A stretch of DNA of 33,239 bases from Branchiostoma floridae (taxonomy: Eukaryota > Chordata > Leptocardii > Amphioxiformes > Branchiostomatidae). A program made the position numbers and the translations under genes. The DNA is taken from positions 19,011,593-19,044,831 of the forward strand of contig NC_049993.1 in assembly GCF_000003815.2 (NCBI RefSeq). Reading direction: 5' to 3'. Position 1 is the first letter of the stretch; every line of letters starts with the position of its first letter. Below, piece after piece: positions 1 through 10,287 of this stretch. The notes under the pieces were generated by a model. It made no database searches, was not told the DNA's origin, and was given only the letters and a program-made list of their open reading frames with translations.

Positions 1-168
1 ACATAATGGATTGGAAGTTCAAAACAAAACAGTCTTTTTGTACCCTTGCTTAATCTTACTTCATGAATTCAGGCTACCCATTGCTTTGATTGTTGCTTAC
101 TTTGGTGTCTTAAATGCGGCTAGAAAGATGCCTTAAGAGATAACCATTCTTGTTTGTTTAAACATCAG

Positions 169-3100
169 GTTACGACGTCAATCCTGACCACAAGAAGATG
201 TTGTCTCACCTCTGCAAGAAGGTTTTGCTCGCCACAGGTGTGCTGATCACCGTGGCCATGGTCATACTGTTGGCATATCTTACAGGTCAGTTTCGAGCCA
301 TTTTGGTCAGACCTAAGATCACAGGGAAGCACTGTAGTCAAAAAGTTTAAACTTTGTTCCAACACAACAGGGAAGCACTCTTATTTTTTTTCGATAACAA
401 TATATAAGTGTGGTGGGTTCAGTATCCAGGATGACATCGAAGGTTGCACGCAACCTTTTTAGGTTGCAGTGAGAGCGCAGTGCGGTCGCAGTCTTGTGGA
501 AAGGGAGCCTCAGTGACACTGAAGAGATCTGGTTTTACACCCTAACTATGAAGTGATATACAAACGTCTGAAGACAAATTTAGATAGTCCAATGTGAAAC
601 AAAGACTTTTTTTACCATTTATTTCAGAGTTGACTATCTAAATGTTGTCTTATGCCTCAGGATGACACTAGCTTATGGATGGAAACCCCTGTTGAAAACA
701 GCTTTTAGTTCGTCTTCAAAAAATAAACGGTTAAGGTAACTATTCTTTCAGGAGCGGTGATCGAGCTCCAGAAGAAGACTGCGCTACTCGAAGCAGACCT
801 GAAAAGTAAGCAATTCTTAAAAAGTGAGGTTAAGACGGGGGGCGGTAGTGGACTCTACAACAGACCTGAGTCAGCCCACGGATGTGCCCTACGTGACAGA
901 GACTGCCATTCTCGTATAGGACTGTACGTTTAGCCATTGTCGAAACTGTAGGGCTGATACCAAACCTTACAATCTAATCCAGGAGAAATGGTCCACATAG
1001 GGCTGTTGGGCCTCCTGGGACAGCCGGTAAAAGGGGACCTCCAGAGATGATGTGTACGTCAGCTTACAGATGTGTCCTATGAGACTGACATTCTCGTAAA
1101 AGGAATCTTACCAAATCTTAACATCTACTCTTATTTACTCTATGCCACTAGGAGAATATGGCCCTGTTGGGCCTCCTGGCCCACCCGGTGAAAGGGGACC
1201 TCCAGGAGAAACGGGCCACATGGGGCCAGCTGGCCCTGCGTCTGTTGGGCCTCCTGGGCCACCTGGTGACAGGGGACCTCCAGGGTTGATGGGACCCGCT
1301 GGACTTTCTTGTCTAGGTGGAACGTCAATGCGTTTGCGCCAAACTGAACAGGCTACACCTGCTGTAAACTCCTCACAATGTGAGTCGAATATCCGAAAAT
1401 AATTTCATGAAGTTGGTAGATCATATAGGATATAGGAGTTTGCCTGAGTTTGTACCGCCTAGGGAAGTTGACCATGACTATAGTTGCAGAAGTGAAACTT
1501 GTTGGATAGTTGTAAAAGTGCAACCAATATTGAAGCCATGAGTACAGTTGCTAACTTGGTAAGCGATGCCAGTATACTATACCAGTGTCACTTTTGCTAC
1601 ACTAGTACACTTCTTTAATACAGGAATGAATGATGCCACGTTTTGTCACTTCAGTTCTTGTTACAACGTTTATGGTGTCTATATTGAACATTTTGACATC
1701 TTTTTTTTACCCAGCTTGTTTTTACGCCCATCACATTATTTTTTCAGTCTACATAGGATGTCATCCATATGATTTACTTGCTGTGGCCTAAGCCGAGAAC
1801 AAAAATGAAATTATAAGAAGTCTAACAACATAGGGCTCTAGCCATCGGGTTGAAATTTGCCTGTACATATATGACTAATCATTATAAAGCGAAACCTTAA
1901 AAGTCTTCCGGCATTTTTTCCTGATAGCTACTAAGAAGTGGCGTGATGACTGGCAATGCGGGCAGGGCTACCCCGCTGAAGACGGTAACCCTGCTGAATG
2001 CGACCCGGCAAGTATTAACCCGTGCTGCTCCCCGGGAAACTGGTGCGGCAACACCACAGCCCACTGTGACTGTCTGGCTTGTGTTGACTACAGGAACACA
2101 GGTACATTACTGCAAATGCAGAAATGTTCGCGGTGGTTTTATGTTCGCGGTTCTTGCGTTACAAATTTAACTTAAAACCACCGCGAACATTTTCCATGGC
2201 AGTAACAAACTACTGTGCATGGTGCTACCGCGAACTTAAAACCACAGCGAACAGTCCTTTTCTCGATACCGCGAAATTAAATTCCCGCGAACTTAAACGC
2301 ATTTGCAGTATTCGTAATCTCCAAGCAGATCCTACGATGCCATAAGAGTACCAAACTGGCCAAGGAGTGTAGTCAACCAAGAGTAGATCATTTTAGCTGT
2401 CCCTAAATTTGAATTTCTGGCTGTCTTAGAGCTAAAGAAAACAGAAAAGTGAAGGTTTTGATTCACTCACCTTGGTATCAGGTGCAGAGTGTAGACCTTA
2501 GCGGTCTATCAAATACACGGTCCTAAAATCTGGGTTCTTGTGACTTAATTCTGGTAGCTGTCGTATACTCAGACAAAAACTCAAATATGAGCCATATCAA
2601 ATGTTTACCCTGAACGCTGTTGTTTGATTCTTAGATATTTGCCCCTAAGGTTTTCTCGCTAAACCACACTTGTTTTCAGATTTTTTAATATCTTATAAAA
2701 GTTAATGTAACCTCTATAATTAAATATTCAAATTCATGCTAATGTAATGACGTAATTGGTCAAAATCCAAGATGGCGGACCATATAATGATGAAGTATAA
2801 TCAGGTTACTTTCACTCGAATTTCATCACTACTTGGGTTAAGTACAGAATTGAACCCAACAAAGGGTTGGCGGATTAACATGAATTTTGGTATGTTTTAT
2901 TCCAGTTGTTTGTCCCGAACGTTACAACCAGTGGCGCGGAACCTGCTACAGAGCCTTCACCGTACACAAGACCTTCAGCCAAGCGGCCGCGACCTGCCGT
3001 CTTGACGGCGGCACCCTCGCCATGCCCCGGGACGCTGATGCCTACGCCTTCCTCATCTCCTCCTATACCTGCGCGTCCGGGTCTTTCTTTTGGATCGGCC

Positions 3101-4667
3101 TGAACGACCAACGCCAAGAAGGCACCTTTGAGTGGATGGATGGTACTCCACTGGGCAATTTCAGGTACGAAACAACAACATAGAACTGCTAGGTAATACT
3201 CTTGACTCCTACAGAATCTGCTAGGTACTGTTAATGCAGAAATGTTCGCGGTGGATTAATGTTCGCGTTTTTCGCGGTGACCCCTTTACCGCGAACTTAA
3301 AACCACCGCGAACATTTTTCTATTATGGTATTAAATTGCAGTCTATGGTGTTAACGCGAAATTAAAACCACCGCGAAAAGTAATTTTTCCCGCTACCGCG
3401 AAATTAAATACCCGCGAACTTAAATGCATTTACAGTAATACTCTTGACTTCAGCAGTTTATCCGAATCAGCCCGCATCCGTCTACTATTAAGGGGTTCAC
3501 CTTTCCTGTCACATCATACAAACAGCAGTATCTTCCAGTTAACCGTAAATACCACACGCTTTGCAACCATCTAATAACCTAGTTATTGCAAATAGCTGTG
3601 AATTGTTTGTTTTGATATTGTTATCTTATTGTTATCTTTTTTGAGAGGTGATTTTAATATTGGCATATTGCTAAAGTGCATCACTTCTCTGTCCTGTATT
3701 GCACATTGCTGCTGAATAAAAAAAAAAATCAGTGATTGGGGCCTTGGACAGCCGGATGACCACGAGGGCGGTGAAGACTGCGTTCATTACCGGCCCTACG
3801 ATTGCACGTGCGGATACTGGAACGACGTGTCCTGCAGCGCCACCTTCGGCTTCATATGCCAAGTCGCCCCAGGTACAACTCGTAAAACGGGCGCGGTCAC
3901 ATGTAGGCCGTTCGGTCGTCGTACGGTTTTGATAATAGGATTTTCAAGCAGGCAGTGACTGAGCCAACTACCCACAAGGACCCAAGAGAGCATTTTGTGC
4001 ATCAAGACAGTTGAACATTGTAGGACACATGCATAGCTGTCCTAATACCCCCCCCCCTCACATCATATACGATCTTCGCACGTACTTCGCGATCGCAGGA
4101 AGGTCGGCTGATTTTAAGATCTTAAGATGGTCTTGCGTATTTTTCGCCCCAAAACTGTCCCCCTCACATATAAGCGAGGCTCGTGCGATCGACGGTGAAT
4201 AAATCTATGATAATGAACCTCCCATGACCTCTTGCACGTGGACAAGGTAACACAAAACGTTTCTCAAAAAAGGCAAGAGATCAATAAATGTTGCTTATTT
4301 TGTTGTCGGAATCTTTTTAACCAATGAATGGAATGCGCGGGCATAATAGAAATGACACAAGAAAGGAAAGTGTGTCACAAAGCCAGCCTACATACTACAA
4401 CAGGGGCCACAATGTCAGAATTACCCTCACATTCCCAGAAATTCAATATTTGTAAACGAACGGAAGTCGGGCGAACGCACCAACTATGTGACCGCGCCTC
4501 AACAAAATGCCACTCTTATATCCAGTTGCTTGAGTACCTGCTTTTTGGCATATCTTACTACCTCGATGTTTAGTCTTTATCGACGTAACTGTATAGTTCT
4601 CATTTTGTACAGTCTATGACATTTCACTGATGTGTTCTTCGTCCACTCTTTTCCAGGACGTGCCTAA
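169..4667 (+). CDS. Type II transmembrane collagen-like C-type lectin (5' partial)
   Basis: Exons read from open frames, splice sites and matching phases: 169-285, 752-805, 1152-1316, 1928-2101, 2906-3164, 3733-3872 and 4657-4667 (stop TAA at 4665-4667). The junctions are phase 1 except the one inside the lectin domain, which is phase 2. Order of parts: a short cytosolic stretch and hydrophobic anchor (exon 169-285, [18 protein letters not shown]), a short linker helix, about 17 Gly-X-Y triplets, a Cys-rich module with the pattern [18 protein letters not shown] followed by PCCS and NWCG, then a C-type lectin domain starting CPERYNQW. The lectin domain has WIGL, a QPD motif and WND; in the family QPD usually means Ca-dependent galactose-type binding. 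The exact ligand is unknown. The N-terminal exon(s) lie left of the window. The tiny last exon is the least certain; read-through of the 3872 donor would give a different short tail. Probable cell-surface pattern recognition receptor (inference). Confidence 0.75.
526..655. repeat. Dispersed repeat with internal inverted arms, copy 1
   Basis: The segment TGAAGACAAATTTAGATAGT at about 570 recurs, with a few differences, at about 11455, preceded in both places by a TTTTA-ACCC-AACTATGAA stretch. Within this copy TTTAGATAGT at 579 is answered by GACTATCTAAAT at about 635, so the copy can fold back. It lies in an intron of the lectin gene. The family name is unknown. Confidence 0.5.
871..1044 (+). 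pseudogene. Decayed duplicate of the collagen exon and its upstream intron
   Basis: The stretch 871-1044 resembles 1059-1213: the shared upstream intron parts include GCCATTCTCGTA versus GACATTCTCGTA, and the shared exon parts include CTGTTGGGCCTCCTGG and AGGGGACCTCCAG. The exon-like part starts after the AG at 981-982. Relative to the intact exon at 1152 it has an indel, so the phase-1 frame no longer reads Gly-X-Y and meets TGA shortly after 1040. No GT donor follows the last GGACCTCCAG. I read it as a pseudo-exon inside the intron. Confidence 0.65.
2108..2310. mobile_element. Palindromic MITE-like element, copy 1
   Basis: Imperfect terminal inverted repeats TACTGCAAATGCAG and CGCATTTGCAGTA bound about 203 bp. 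The interior repeats AATGTTCGCGGT and its complement ACCGCGAAC. It begins only 6 bp after the GT donor of the lectin exon ending at 2101. No coding capacity. A second copy lies at 3226-3437. Confidence 0.75.
3226..3437. mobile_element. Palindromic MITE-like element, copy 2
   Basis: Same family as the element at 2108-2310: it opens with TACTGTTAATGCAGAAATG and closes with TAAATGCATTTACAGTA, with several internal GTTCGCGG/CCGCGAAC palindromes. It sits in the intron inside the lectin domain. A 14-bp direct repeat TAATACTCTTGACT occurs at 3194-3207 and 3436-3449. The left copy is not directly at the element edge, so it may reflect local rearrangement rather than a target-site duplication. Confidence 0.75.
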
Positions 4668-4938
4668 GCACAAAGCCAAGCTCTCATCGCTGTAGGGCGG
4701 TTCTTGAACTATCTAGTCTCCAAGCAGATGTAGCGGTGACACAAAATGGCCAAAGTAATGTCCAACTATTCCCAAACGTCTTAAAAGACACAGCAAGGCA
4801 TTTTCTTCTATGGTTCAAACAGTACTAAAGAAAGGTAGGCACACTGAGACGCATCACCTGGTCCGTGACGGACTGTTTTATCAGGTGACATTTGGATGTC
4901 AATACATCTCTTCGTACCGACTGACGGCACATTTCAGT
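4668..4938. other. Intergenic DNA, lectin 3' flank
   Basis: Probable 3'-UTR and flank of the lectin gene after the TAA at 4665. No AATAAA, ORF of interest or repeat was recognised. Confidence 0.4.
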
Positions 4939-5187
4939 TAGTTAAGTTAAACCCTTCCCGCGCCTGGTGGCGCATAGGGCGGTGCCCATCTCGGTTTCCT
5001 TAGCCCTGGGCTAGTCCACTGGTCTTGGTGTGTGTTCAACTTCCATACTCTTTACCGAATGTTGAATGCTAAGCATAGAAAGCAGCATGTACCATTTATA
5101 AAGTCTTTGGTACGACTCGGCCGGGGATCGAACTCACGACCAACCGAATGAAAGGCGAACACTCTACCCACTAGGCGATTGCACCGT
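4939..5187 (-). mobile_element. tRNA-derived SINE
   Basis: Read on the minus strand from 5187, the element opens with a tRNA-like head: CGCCTAGTGGGTAGAG resembles a pol III A box with D-arm, and GAGTTCGATCCCCGG contains a B box (GTTCGATCC). The body then runs to about 4939. Flanking direct repeats CACATTTCAGT (4928-4938) and CATATTTCAGT (5188-5198) differ at one base and are a typical target-site duplication of LINE-driven insertion. No coding capacity is expected. The subfamily cannot be named from sequence alone. Confidence 0.8.
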
Positions 5188-6114
5188 CATATTTCAGTGG
5201 CCACCTACTTCCCAAGCATAGGCTCGTTTTCTTCATATCCACTGGCATATATGAAGAAGATGTACAAAATAGAAAGAGCAAGAAAAGCGACAAAAACACG
5301 TATCGTAAAACAGTCGAAGCTCTGCTTGGTTAGTAGTGGTCAGTTGGATGCTGCTTAGCTGGCTCTTGGCACTGTCTTTTGCTACCAGTAAATCTGTTTG
5401 GAGATTATCAACTATTCTCAGTGACACATGAATACTGGCACATACATGTAAAAGCTGAAAAAAAGTAGACCAAAACTAGATTTAAATCAATGATAAGTAT
5501 TACACGTTGACCACAGGTAAATCCCTCTACCTTTCAAATATATCTTACTCGTTGCTTTTAGTGCCTCTATAGACAGAAGTATACATAGAAAACGACCTGC
5601 GAGAGGGCCAAAACCGACACCACATGCCATCAAAACACAAAGACTAAGTTCTGCTGCAGCACCAAAAAAAAAGCCGCAAGGAGGCTCATAGCCTACGCTT
5701 AGCCCCGTCACAACGTCACAATTGTTAAGTCGTGCTGACCACAAATGTCCATACATGTATATAAATACGCATACATACACAGGCAAAATCAATGATATAA
5801 CCTGACAATCTAATATTCGTCTTCATAACGAGTCATATACTATCAGGTGGAATGGTGAAAAGGCACGATTTCATTACGTAGTCCCCTGCTGTTCCTCACG
5901 TGTACGACAGGTGATGAACATGTGAGGTGAAGTTGAAAGGACGCGGTCACATTGTGTGATAGAGATTACGTCACCCAAAGGTAAACACAGAGTACGTTTA
6001 CATACAAAACACTGTAACCTTACGCTGGGCAGTGCAACAGTTTCTACTTGACTTAACAAGGAAAGGGACACATTGTATTGCCACAAAAGTATTTTTGGTG
6101 ACGTATTTAGTACG
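5188..6114. other. Intergenic DNA and probable promoter/5'-UTR of the TRIM gene
   Basis: No convincing coding exon, RNA gene or repeat was recognised. Minus-strand open frames here overlap the TRIM coding region or are low complexity and were not accepted. The TRIM promoter should lie within the last few hundred bases. Confidence 0.35.
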
Positions 6115-8304
6115 ATGGCGAGCAAGATTCCAGAATCTGACTTTGACGAGCAGTTCCTGACGTGCCCGGTCTGCATGCTGCACTTCCGGGACCCCAGAGT
6201 CCTGCCATGTCTGCACACATTTTGCATGGAGTGTCTGCAAGAATGGGCCACTAAACAACAGCCGCTGGAGTGTCCAACCTGCCGCACACAGGTCAGTCTA
6301 CCTGACCAAGGTGTGGACGGTCTCAGGACCAACTTCTACGTCAACAACCTGCTGGACTTCGCGGCGGCCAAGAAAGGTTCGGAGCCAGGTGTGTCATGCC
6401 AGGTGTGCGAGGGGAATGTGGAGGGGCAAAAGTCTTGGTGTGCGGATTGTGGCATGCTACTGTGCCAGTCTTGTATTGCCGTGCACCGCAAGGTTCCAGC
6501 TACAAAACATCATCAAATGGTTACACAAGAGGCTATCAATACAATGGGGGGTATGGAAGGATTGGAACGCAAGCGGCACTGCCATAAACACAAGAACCAG
6601 GAACTGGTGTTCTACTGTGAGAGCTGTAACGTTTTAGTTTGTACGGCATGTACCGTGGTCGATCATCGGCCGGGCAAAGATCACAATCCGGTAGAAATCA
6701 CCACCGTCGCCCAGAAAAGGACTGAAAAACTACGACAATTTCTAAAGCAGATAGACCCACGTATTAAGGAAATCCAGGATTCTATTAATGAAGTAGAGAA
6801 GACGATGTCAAACTTGATCCCCTCGAAAGAAGCAGCCACAGACCAAGCAAAGGTATATTTCCGCCAACTTGTTGACATCCTTCAAAAGCGTGAAAAGGAG
6901 ATTTTGAGCCACATTGAAGAACAATGCCGAGCCGATGGCAAGGCTCTACAGACAAAGAAGGAAGAGATAGAGTTTGAGTTTGCCGGACTGACGAGCGCAC
7001 AGACGTTCTGTCAACAAGCTGTAGAACACGGAAGTGACGTGCACATTCTGGAGGTGGGAAACCAAGTCCAAACAAGGGTAGAAACTCTGCTGGCAAAACA
7101 ACTGGAGCTGGAGTCCGACTGGAGCGAGTTTCAGTTCGTAGAGAACACGACTGTCGCGGGCTTTCAGGAAAAATCTAAAGATTTCGGTGGTGTGAAGATA
7201 AACGTCGACATTTCTAAGTGCAAACTTGTCGTAAAGCCAGCAGTTAAGGGGTTTGAGTGCGTCGCTATGCTGACGACAATAAACAAAGACGGGCGTCCGT
7301 ACATAACAAACAGTAAAGCCGTAGACGTCACAGCTAACATGAAAGACACTTTTGGAAGGAACGTCCAAACAAAACTACAGATGAAGAGCATGGGCGAGTG
7401 GGAAATATCGTATACACCCAAGATCACTGGCAACCATAGGTTAGAGGTCAAGGTCAACTCACAACGAGTGGCAAGGAGTCCTTTCACTGTCAAAGTGCAA
7501 GGAAGAGAGAAACCCGTACTGACTATAGGACGGAAGGGTAGCGGGGTGGGGGAACTGGACGGACCGGTAGGTGTCGCGGTTGACAAGGACGGCAACATTG
7601 TAGTGGTGGACCAGGGGAACAAGCGGGTTCAGATATTTGATGCAGAAACAGGAGGGTCTTTGTGCTGGTTCCCGGTTGACGGTGGCAGGCCATATGGTGT
7701 TGATGTGGACTCAAAGGGGAGGATTTTTGTTACGTCTTACGGCTCAAATTGCGGAGTAAGATGTTACTCAAAGAAAGGTGAACTGTTCAATACATTCAAG
7801 CCAGACTGCATGAAGCAACCACGCGGAGTTGCAGTTCTGCGGGACGGCCGCATGGTGGTGGCGGACAGCAAACAGCAGTCCTGTCTCCTCCTGCAGCCTG
7901 ACGGAAGCCTCATCCGGGAGATCGGCAAGGGGCAGTTACAGTTCCCACAGTTCATGGCGGTGGACGCGACACATGATGCAATGTATGTGACAGATAGGAG
8001 TGAACAAAACATTTTTGTGTTTGGTCTTGAGGAAAACAAAGAGTTCGGTATGGGCAGGCAAGGTCACTTTGACAGACAATTTCAAAGCTCCCCGGAAGGT
8101 GTAGCATTAGACGCGGCAGGCAATATTATTGTAGGTGAACATGACGGCCATGTTCGCGTTTTCGGGCCAGACTGGTCTTATTTACAGAGTGTAACAAAAG
8201 CTGACGGAAATTATGTCAGTGGACTCGCACTGACTCCGGATGGTAAATACCTACTGGTTTCACGTTTTCACGGAGATTGTATAGAAGTGTACAGGTACAT
8301 GTGA
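6115..8304 (+). CDS. TRIM-NHL protein, TRIM2/3/71-like E3 ubiquitin ligase
   Basis: A single exon of 729 codons. Domain order: a RING finger at residues 17-56 (C17-x2-C20-x11-C32-x-H34-x2-C37-x2-C40-x12-C53-x2-C56), a first B-box near 94-135, a second B-box near 153-192, a coiled coil to about 340, a filamin/ABP280-like domain at about 359-462, and about six NHL repeats from 468 to the end (for example GVAVDKDGNIVVVDQGNKRV). In this family RING plus B-box gives E3 ligase activity, and the NHL propeller binds RNA or protein partners. I chose ATG 6115 (ACGATGGCG context, next to the RING) over the in-frame ATG at 6073, which would add 14 residues. The missing introns contrast with the neighbours and suggest an old retrocopy or lineage expansion (inference). 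Which vertebrate paralogue it matches cannot be told. Confidence 0.92.
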   Translation: MASKIPESDFDEQFLTCPVCMLHFRDPRVLPCLHTFCMECLQEWATKQQPLECPTCRTQVSLPDQGVDGLRTNFYVNNLLDFAAAKKGSEPGVSCQVCEGNVEGQKSWCADCGMLLCQSCIAVHRKVPATKHHQMVTQEAINTMGGMEGLERKRHCHKHKNQELVFYCESCNVLVCTACTVVDHRPGKDHNPVEITTVAQKRTEKLRQFLKQIDPRIKEIQDSINEVEKTMSNLIPSKEAATDQAKVYFRQLVDILQKREKEILSHIEEQCRADGKALQTKKEEIEFEFAGLTSAQTFCQQAVEHGSDVHILEVGNQVQTRVETLLAKQLELESDWSEFQFVENTTVAGFQEKSKDFGGVKINVDISKCKLVVKPAVKGFECVAMLTTINKDGRPYITNSKAVDVTANMKDTFGRNVQTKLQMKSMGEWEISYTPKITGNHRLEVKVNSQRVARSPFTVKVQGREKPVLTIGRKGSGVGELDGPVGVAVDKDGNIVVVDQGNKRVQIFDAETGGSLCWFPVDGGRPYGVDVDSKGRIFVTSYGSNCGVRCYSKKGELFNTFKPDCMKQPRGVAVLRDGRMVVADSKQQSCLLLQPDGSLIREIGKGQLQFPQFMAVDATHDAMYVTDRSEQNIFVFGLEENKEFGMGRQGHFDRQFQSSPEGVALDAAGNIIVGEHDGHVRVFGPDWSYLQSVTKADGNYVSGLALTPDGKYLLVSRFHGDCIEVYRYM

Positions 8305-8884
8305 TCGTAGACTACATGTACGTGTAAAGGGTACCATCATTTTGTCACTGTTTAACATTATTGGTGTTTTCTACTTCATTCCATTCTCCGTAACCTAGCT
8401 TGGTGATGGTGTCATTTACTGCATCGCTTTGCAAAGCTATTTTCACTGAGTTTGAACTTGACAGTTCTGAGTTACATTGCACGATTTTACCTCTGGATTT
8501 CCGCGATTTCCTGGGTGGTATCTTTAGTGTTTTATGTGAATGTGTACTTACTCATACTTAGCATGACAGGAATAATAAGATATGCTCCGTCAATGGTACA
8601 AATTCTCCTGAAAATATGTAAGACTGAGGGAAAGGTGGATAGCACAAGGGTATTTGTGTCTTTTCTTAACAAGTGTTAGTACAGCCTTCATACGCAACCA
8701 AATGTTTTACGGTAGGAATTATCGTAGATGGTTCTGTCCTTATGTTTCCAATTTCGGGAATTTGTAGTACTACGATATGTCTATACTTGTTTGTTTTTTA
8801 ATCCTCAAGTTTATATTGTATCATTAATTTTTTTAGAGGTATGATTCAGGCAGTTTGGCATTAGTGTAGATTGTTTTCAATGGA
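8305..8884. other. TRIM 3' flank
   Basis: AT-rich DNA after the TRIM stop. There is no canonical AATAAA close by, and no gene or repeat was recognised. A 75-codon open frame at 8452 is hydrophobic but has no support. Confidence 0.35.
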
Positions 8885-8975
8885 CACCCCAACATTGGCT
8901 ACCTTAGAGACAATCCAATTGCTCTGTGGGGTTCTCTTTAGGGGTGGGCCAACAGTTAGACCATGTGTGTCCTTG
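8885..8975 (-). pseudogene. Copy E of the BABAM1 terminal exon (most decayed)
   Basis: On the minus strand it still shows AACTGTTGGCCCACCCC and AAAGAGAACCCCACAG, matching the [11 protein letters not shown] part of the intact last exon at 10288-10464, but a stop and frameshifts interrupt it. It is the copy furthest from the gene. Confidence 0.5.
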
Positions 8976-9084
8976 ACCCACTACCTGGCCACTGTGACAC
9001 ATGGTGGCAACTTTGTACAGGTAAATCTACCTTATTCACCAGCACAGGTATAGCAAAACTTGACTCTTGGTACCGTGCCTCATC

Positions 9085-9343
9085 TTAGTGCTGATTGGCT
9101 ATCTCAAACTTAAACTCAGTGCGATACCTTTCCTTAGTGCTGATTGGCTATCTCAAACTTAAACTCAGTGCGATACCTTTCCTTAGTGCTGATTGGCTAT
9201 CTCAAACTTAAACTCAGTGCGATACCTTTCCTTAGTGCTGATTGGCTATCTCAAACTTAAACTCAGTGCGATACCTTTCCTTAGTGCTGATTGGCTATCT
9301 CAAACTTAAACTCTGTGTTGTGCCTCTCCTTATTGCTGATTGG
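9085..9343 (+). repeat. 49-bp tandem minisatellite, about five units
   Basis: Units begin at 9085, 9134, 9183, 9232 and 9281 (TTAGTGCTGATTGGCTATCT and so on), with a partial sixth at 9330. The first units are almost identical; the fifth and sixth diverge. Each unit has ATTGG, a CCAAT box on the minus strand. It sits between copies E and D of the BABAM1 terminal-exon ladder. Confidence 0.95.
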
Positions 9344-9504
9344 TTGCCCGAATGTACAAATGTATGGAGATGGAGATATAAAAAGACACACTGAAGCCTA
9401 TAATGTGCCTTGCAACACACTTCCTGATACATGCTATGAAAGTAATTTTTGGCCACACCTGCCCCATTTTTAGGAAGCACCTGTCATATCATCTTAATTA
9501 TCAT

Positions 9505-9597
9505 GACATATCCATACTCCACTGTAACTTATAGTAGGCATCAGACTGTGTATGTCTCTTTAGAGGATGGCCCAACAGTCTGGCCATATGAGGTTGA
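9505..9597 (-). pseudogene. Copy D of the BABAM1 terminal exon, frame still open
   Basis: On the minus strand it reads HMARLLGHPLKRHTQSDAYY followed by KLQWSMDMS and a stop, closely matching the tail of the intact exon ([20 protein letters not shown]...). No convincing acceptor AG with a pyrimidine tract lies just upstream, so splicing to it is unproven. I call it a pseudo-exon with a preserved frame. Confidence 0.6.
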
Positions 9598-9884
9598 TGT
9601 AAGCAACTTTCTACCATTGAATCTAACTTATACTGTATCTGTATCTTCGTAGCTGATATTGCATTGCAGGCATGCAGCAACGCAAGGCAAAACTTGCCTA
9701 CCATACATGTTTATGAATATAAATAAAGTAAAAGACATAATTGGGCCCATGATGTACATATCCTTATGATATACTTCCTAATGATACACTAAGTTTGAAA
9801 GTTTTTCTTGGTCATACCTGCTGCATTTTTAAGAAGCACCTTAAAGATCCTAAAGATTACCTATCTCAAAGATCAACATCCTCG

Positions 9885-9957
9885 GTGCCCTGTAGCTTGT
9901 CGTATGTACCAGACTGTGTCATCTCTGTAGATGGCGTGCTAACAGTTTGGCCAGAGT
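9885..9957 (-). pseudogene. Copy C of the BABAM1 terminal exon
   Basis: On the minus strand it reads LAKLLARHLQR and then TGA. The flank GTAGAAACTTTGTACAG and the following TTAAATCTGTT match those beside copy B, so the duplicated unit included non-coding flank. Confidence 0.6.
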
Positions 9958-10090
9958 AGAAACTTTGTACAGTTAAATCTGTTAAATGAAAACAGAACAA
10001 AAGCACATTGAACCCCATGATGCCTTCTTCCTTATGATACACTTGCTTGAGAGTCCTTAATATAGTCCTTAACTACCTGTAAAATCATCC

Positions 10091-10175
10091 TAAGAAACAT
10101 CCTCCATGCTCTGTAACTTATGTGTCAGACTGTGTGGGTCTCTGTAGAGGATGTGCCAACAGTTTGGCCATGTGG
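10091..10175 (-). pseudogene. Copy B of the BABAM1 terminal exon
   Basis: On the minus strand it reads [18 protein letters not shown] and then TAA, a few codons before the intact stop. Flanks on both sides (CTTGCTTGAGAGTCCTT and CAGTTAAATCTGTT) match those around the intact exon or copy C, giving a unit of roughly 200 bp. Confidence 0.7.
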
Positions 10176-10287
10176 CAGAAACTTTGTGCAGTTAAATCTG
10201 TTGAATAAAAATGGCAAAAGAGCACAATGAAGTATTCTTCCGTATGATACACTTGCTTGAGAGTCCTTCACTACCTGTAAAGTCATC

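Noticed and set aside
983-1043. Additional collagen exon of the lectin
   Set aside because: It is out of frame with the phase-1 neighbours, reaches a stop and has no donor; recorded as a pseudo-exon.
5100-5187. Functional tRNA gene on the minus strand
   Set aside because: A and B boxes are present, but the acceptor arms do not pair as a tRNA, and the flanking target duplications enclose a longer body, so it is a SINE.
5874-6332. 152-codon minus-strand frame over the TRIM start
   Set aside because: Antisense to the RING-coding DNA, where the plus strand has all zinc ligands in place.
8452-8679. Hydrophobic 75-codon frame after the TRIM gene
   Set aside because: AT-rich DNA with no family resemblance, no splice sites that fit and no other support.
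9085-9343. Regular repeat that could look like a CRISPR array
   Set aside because: The units are continuous 49-mers without unique spacers, in animal DNA.
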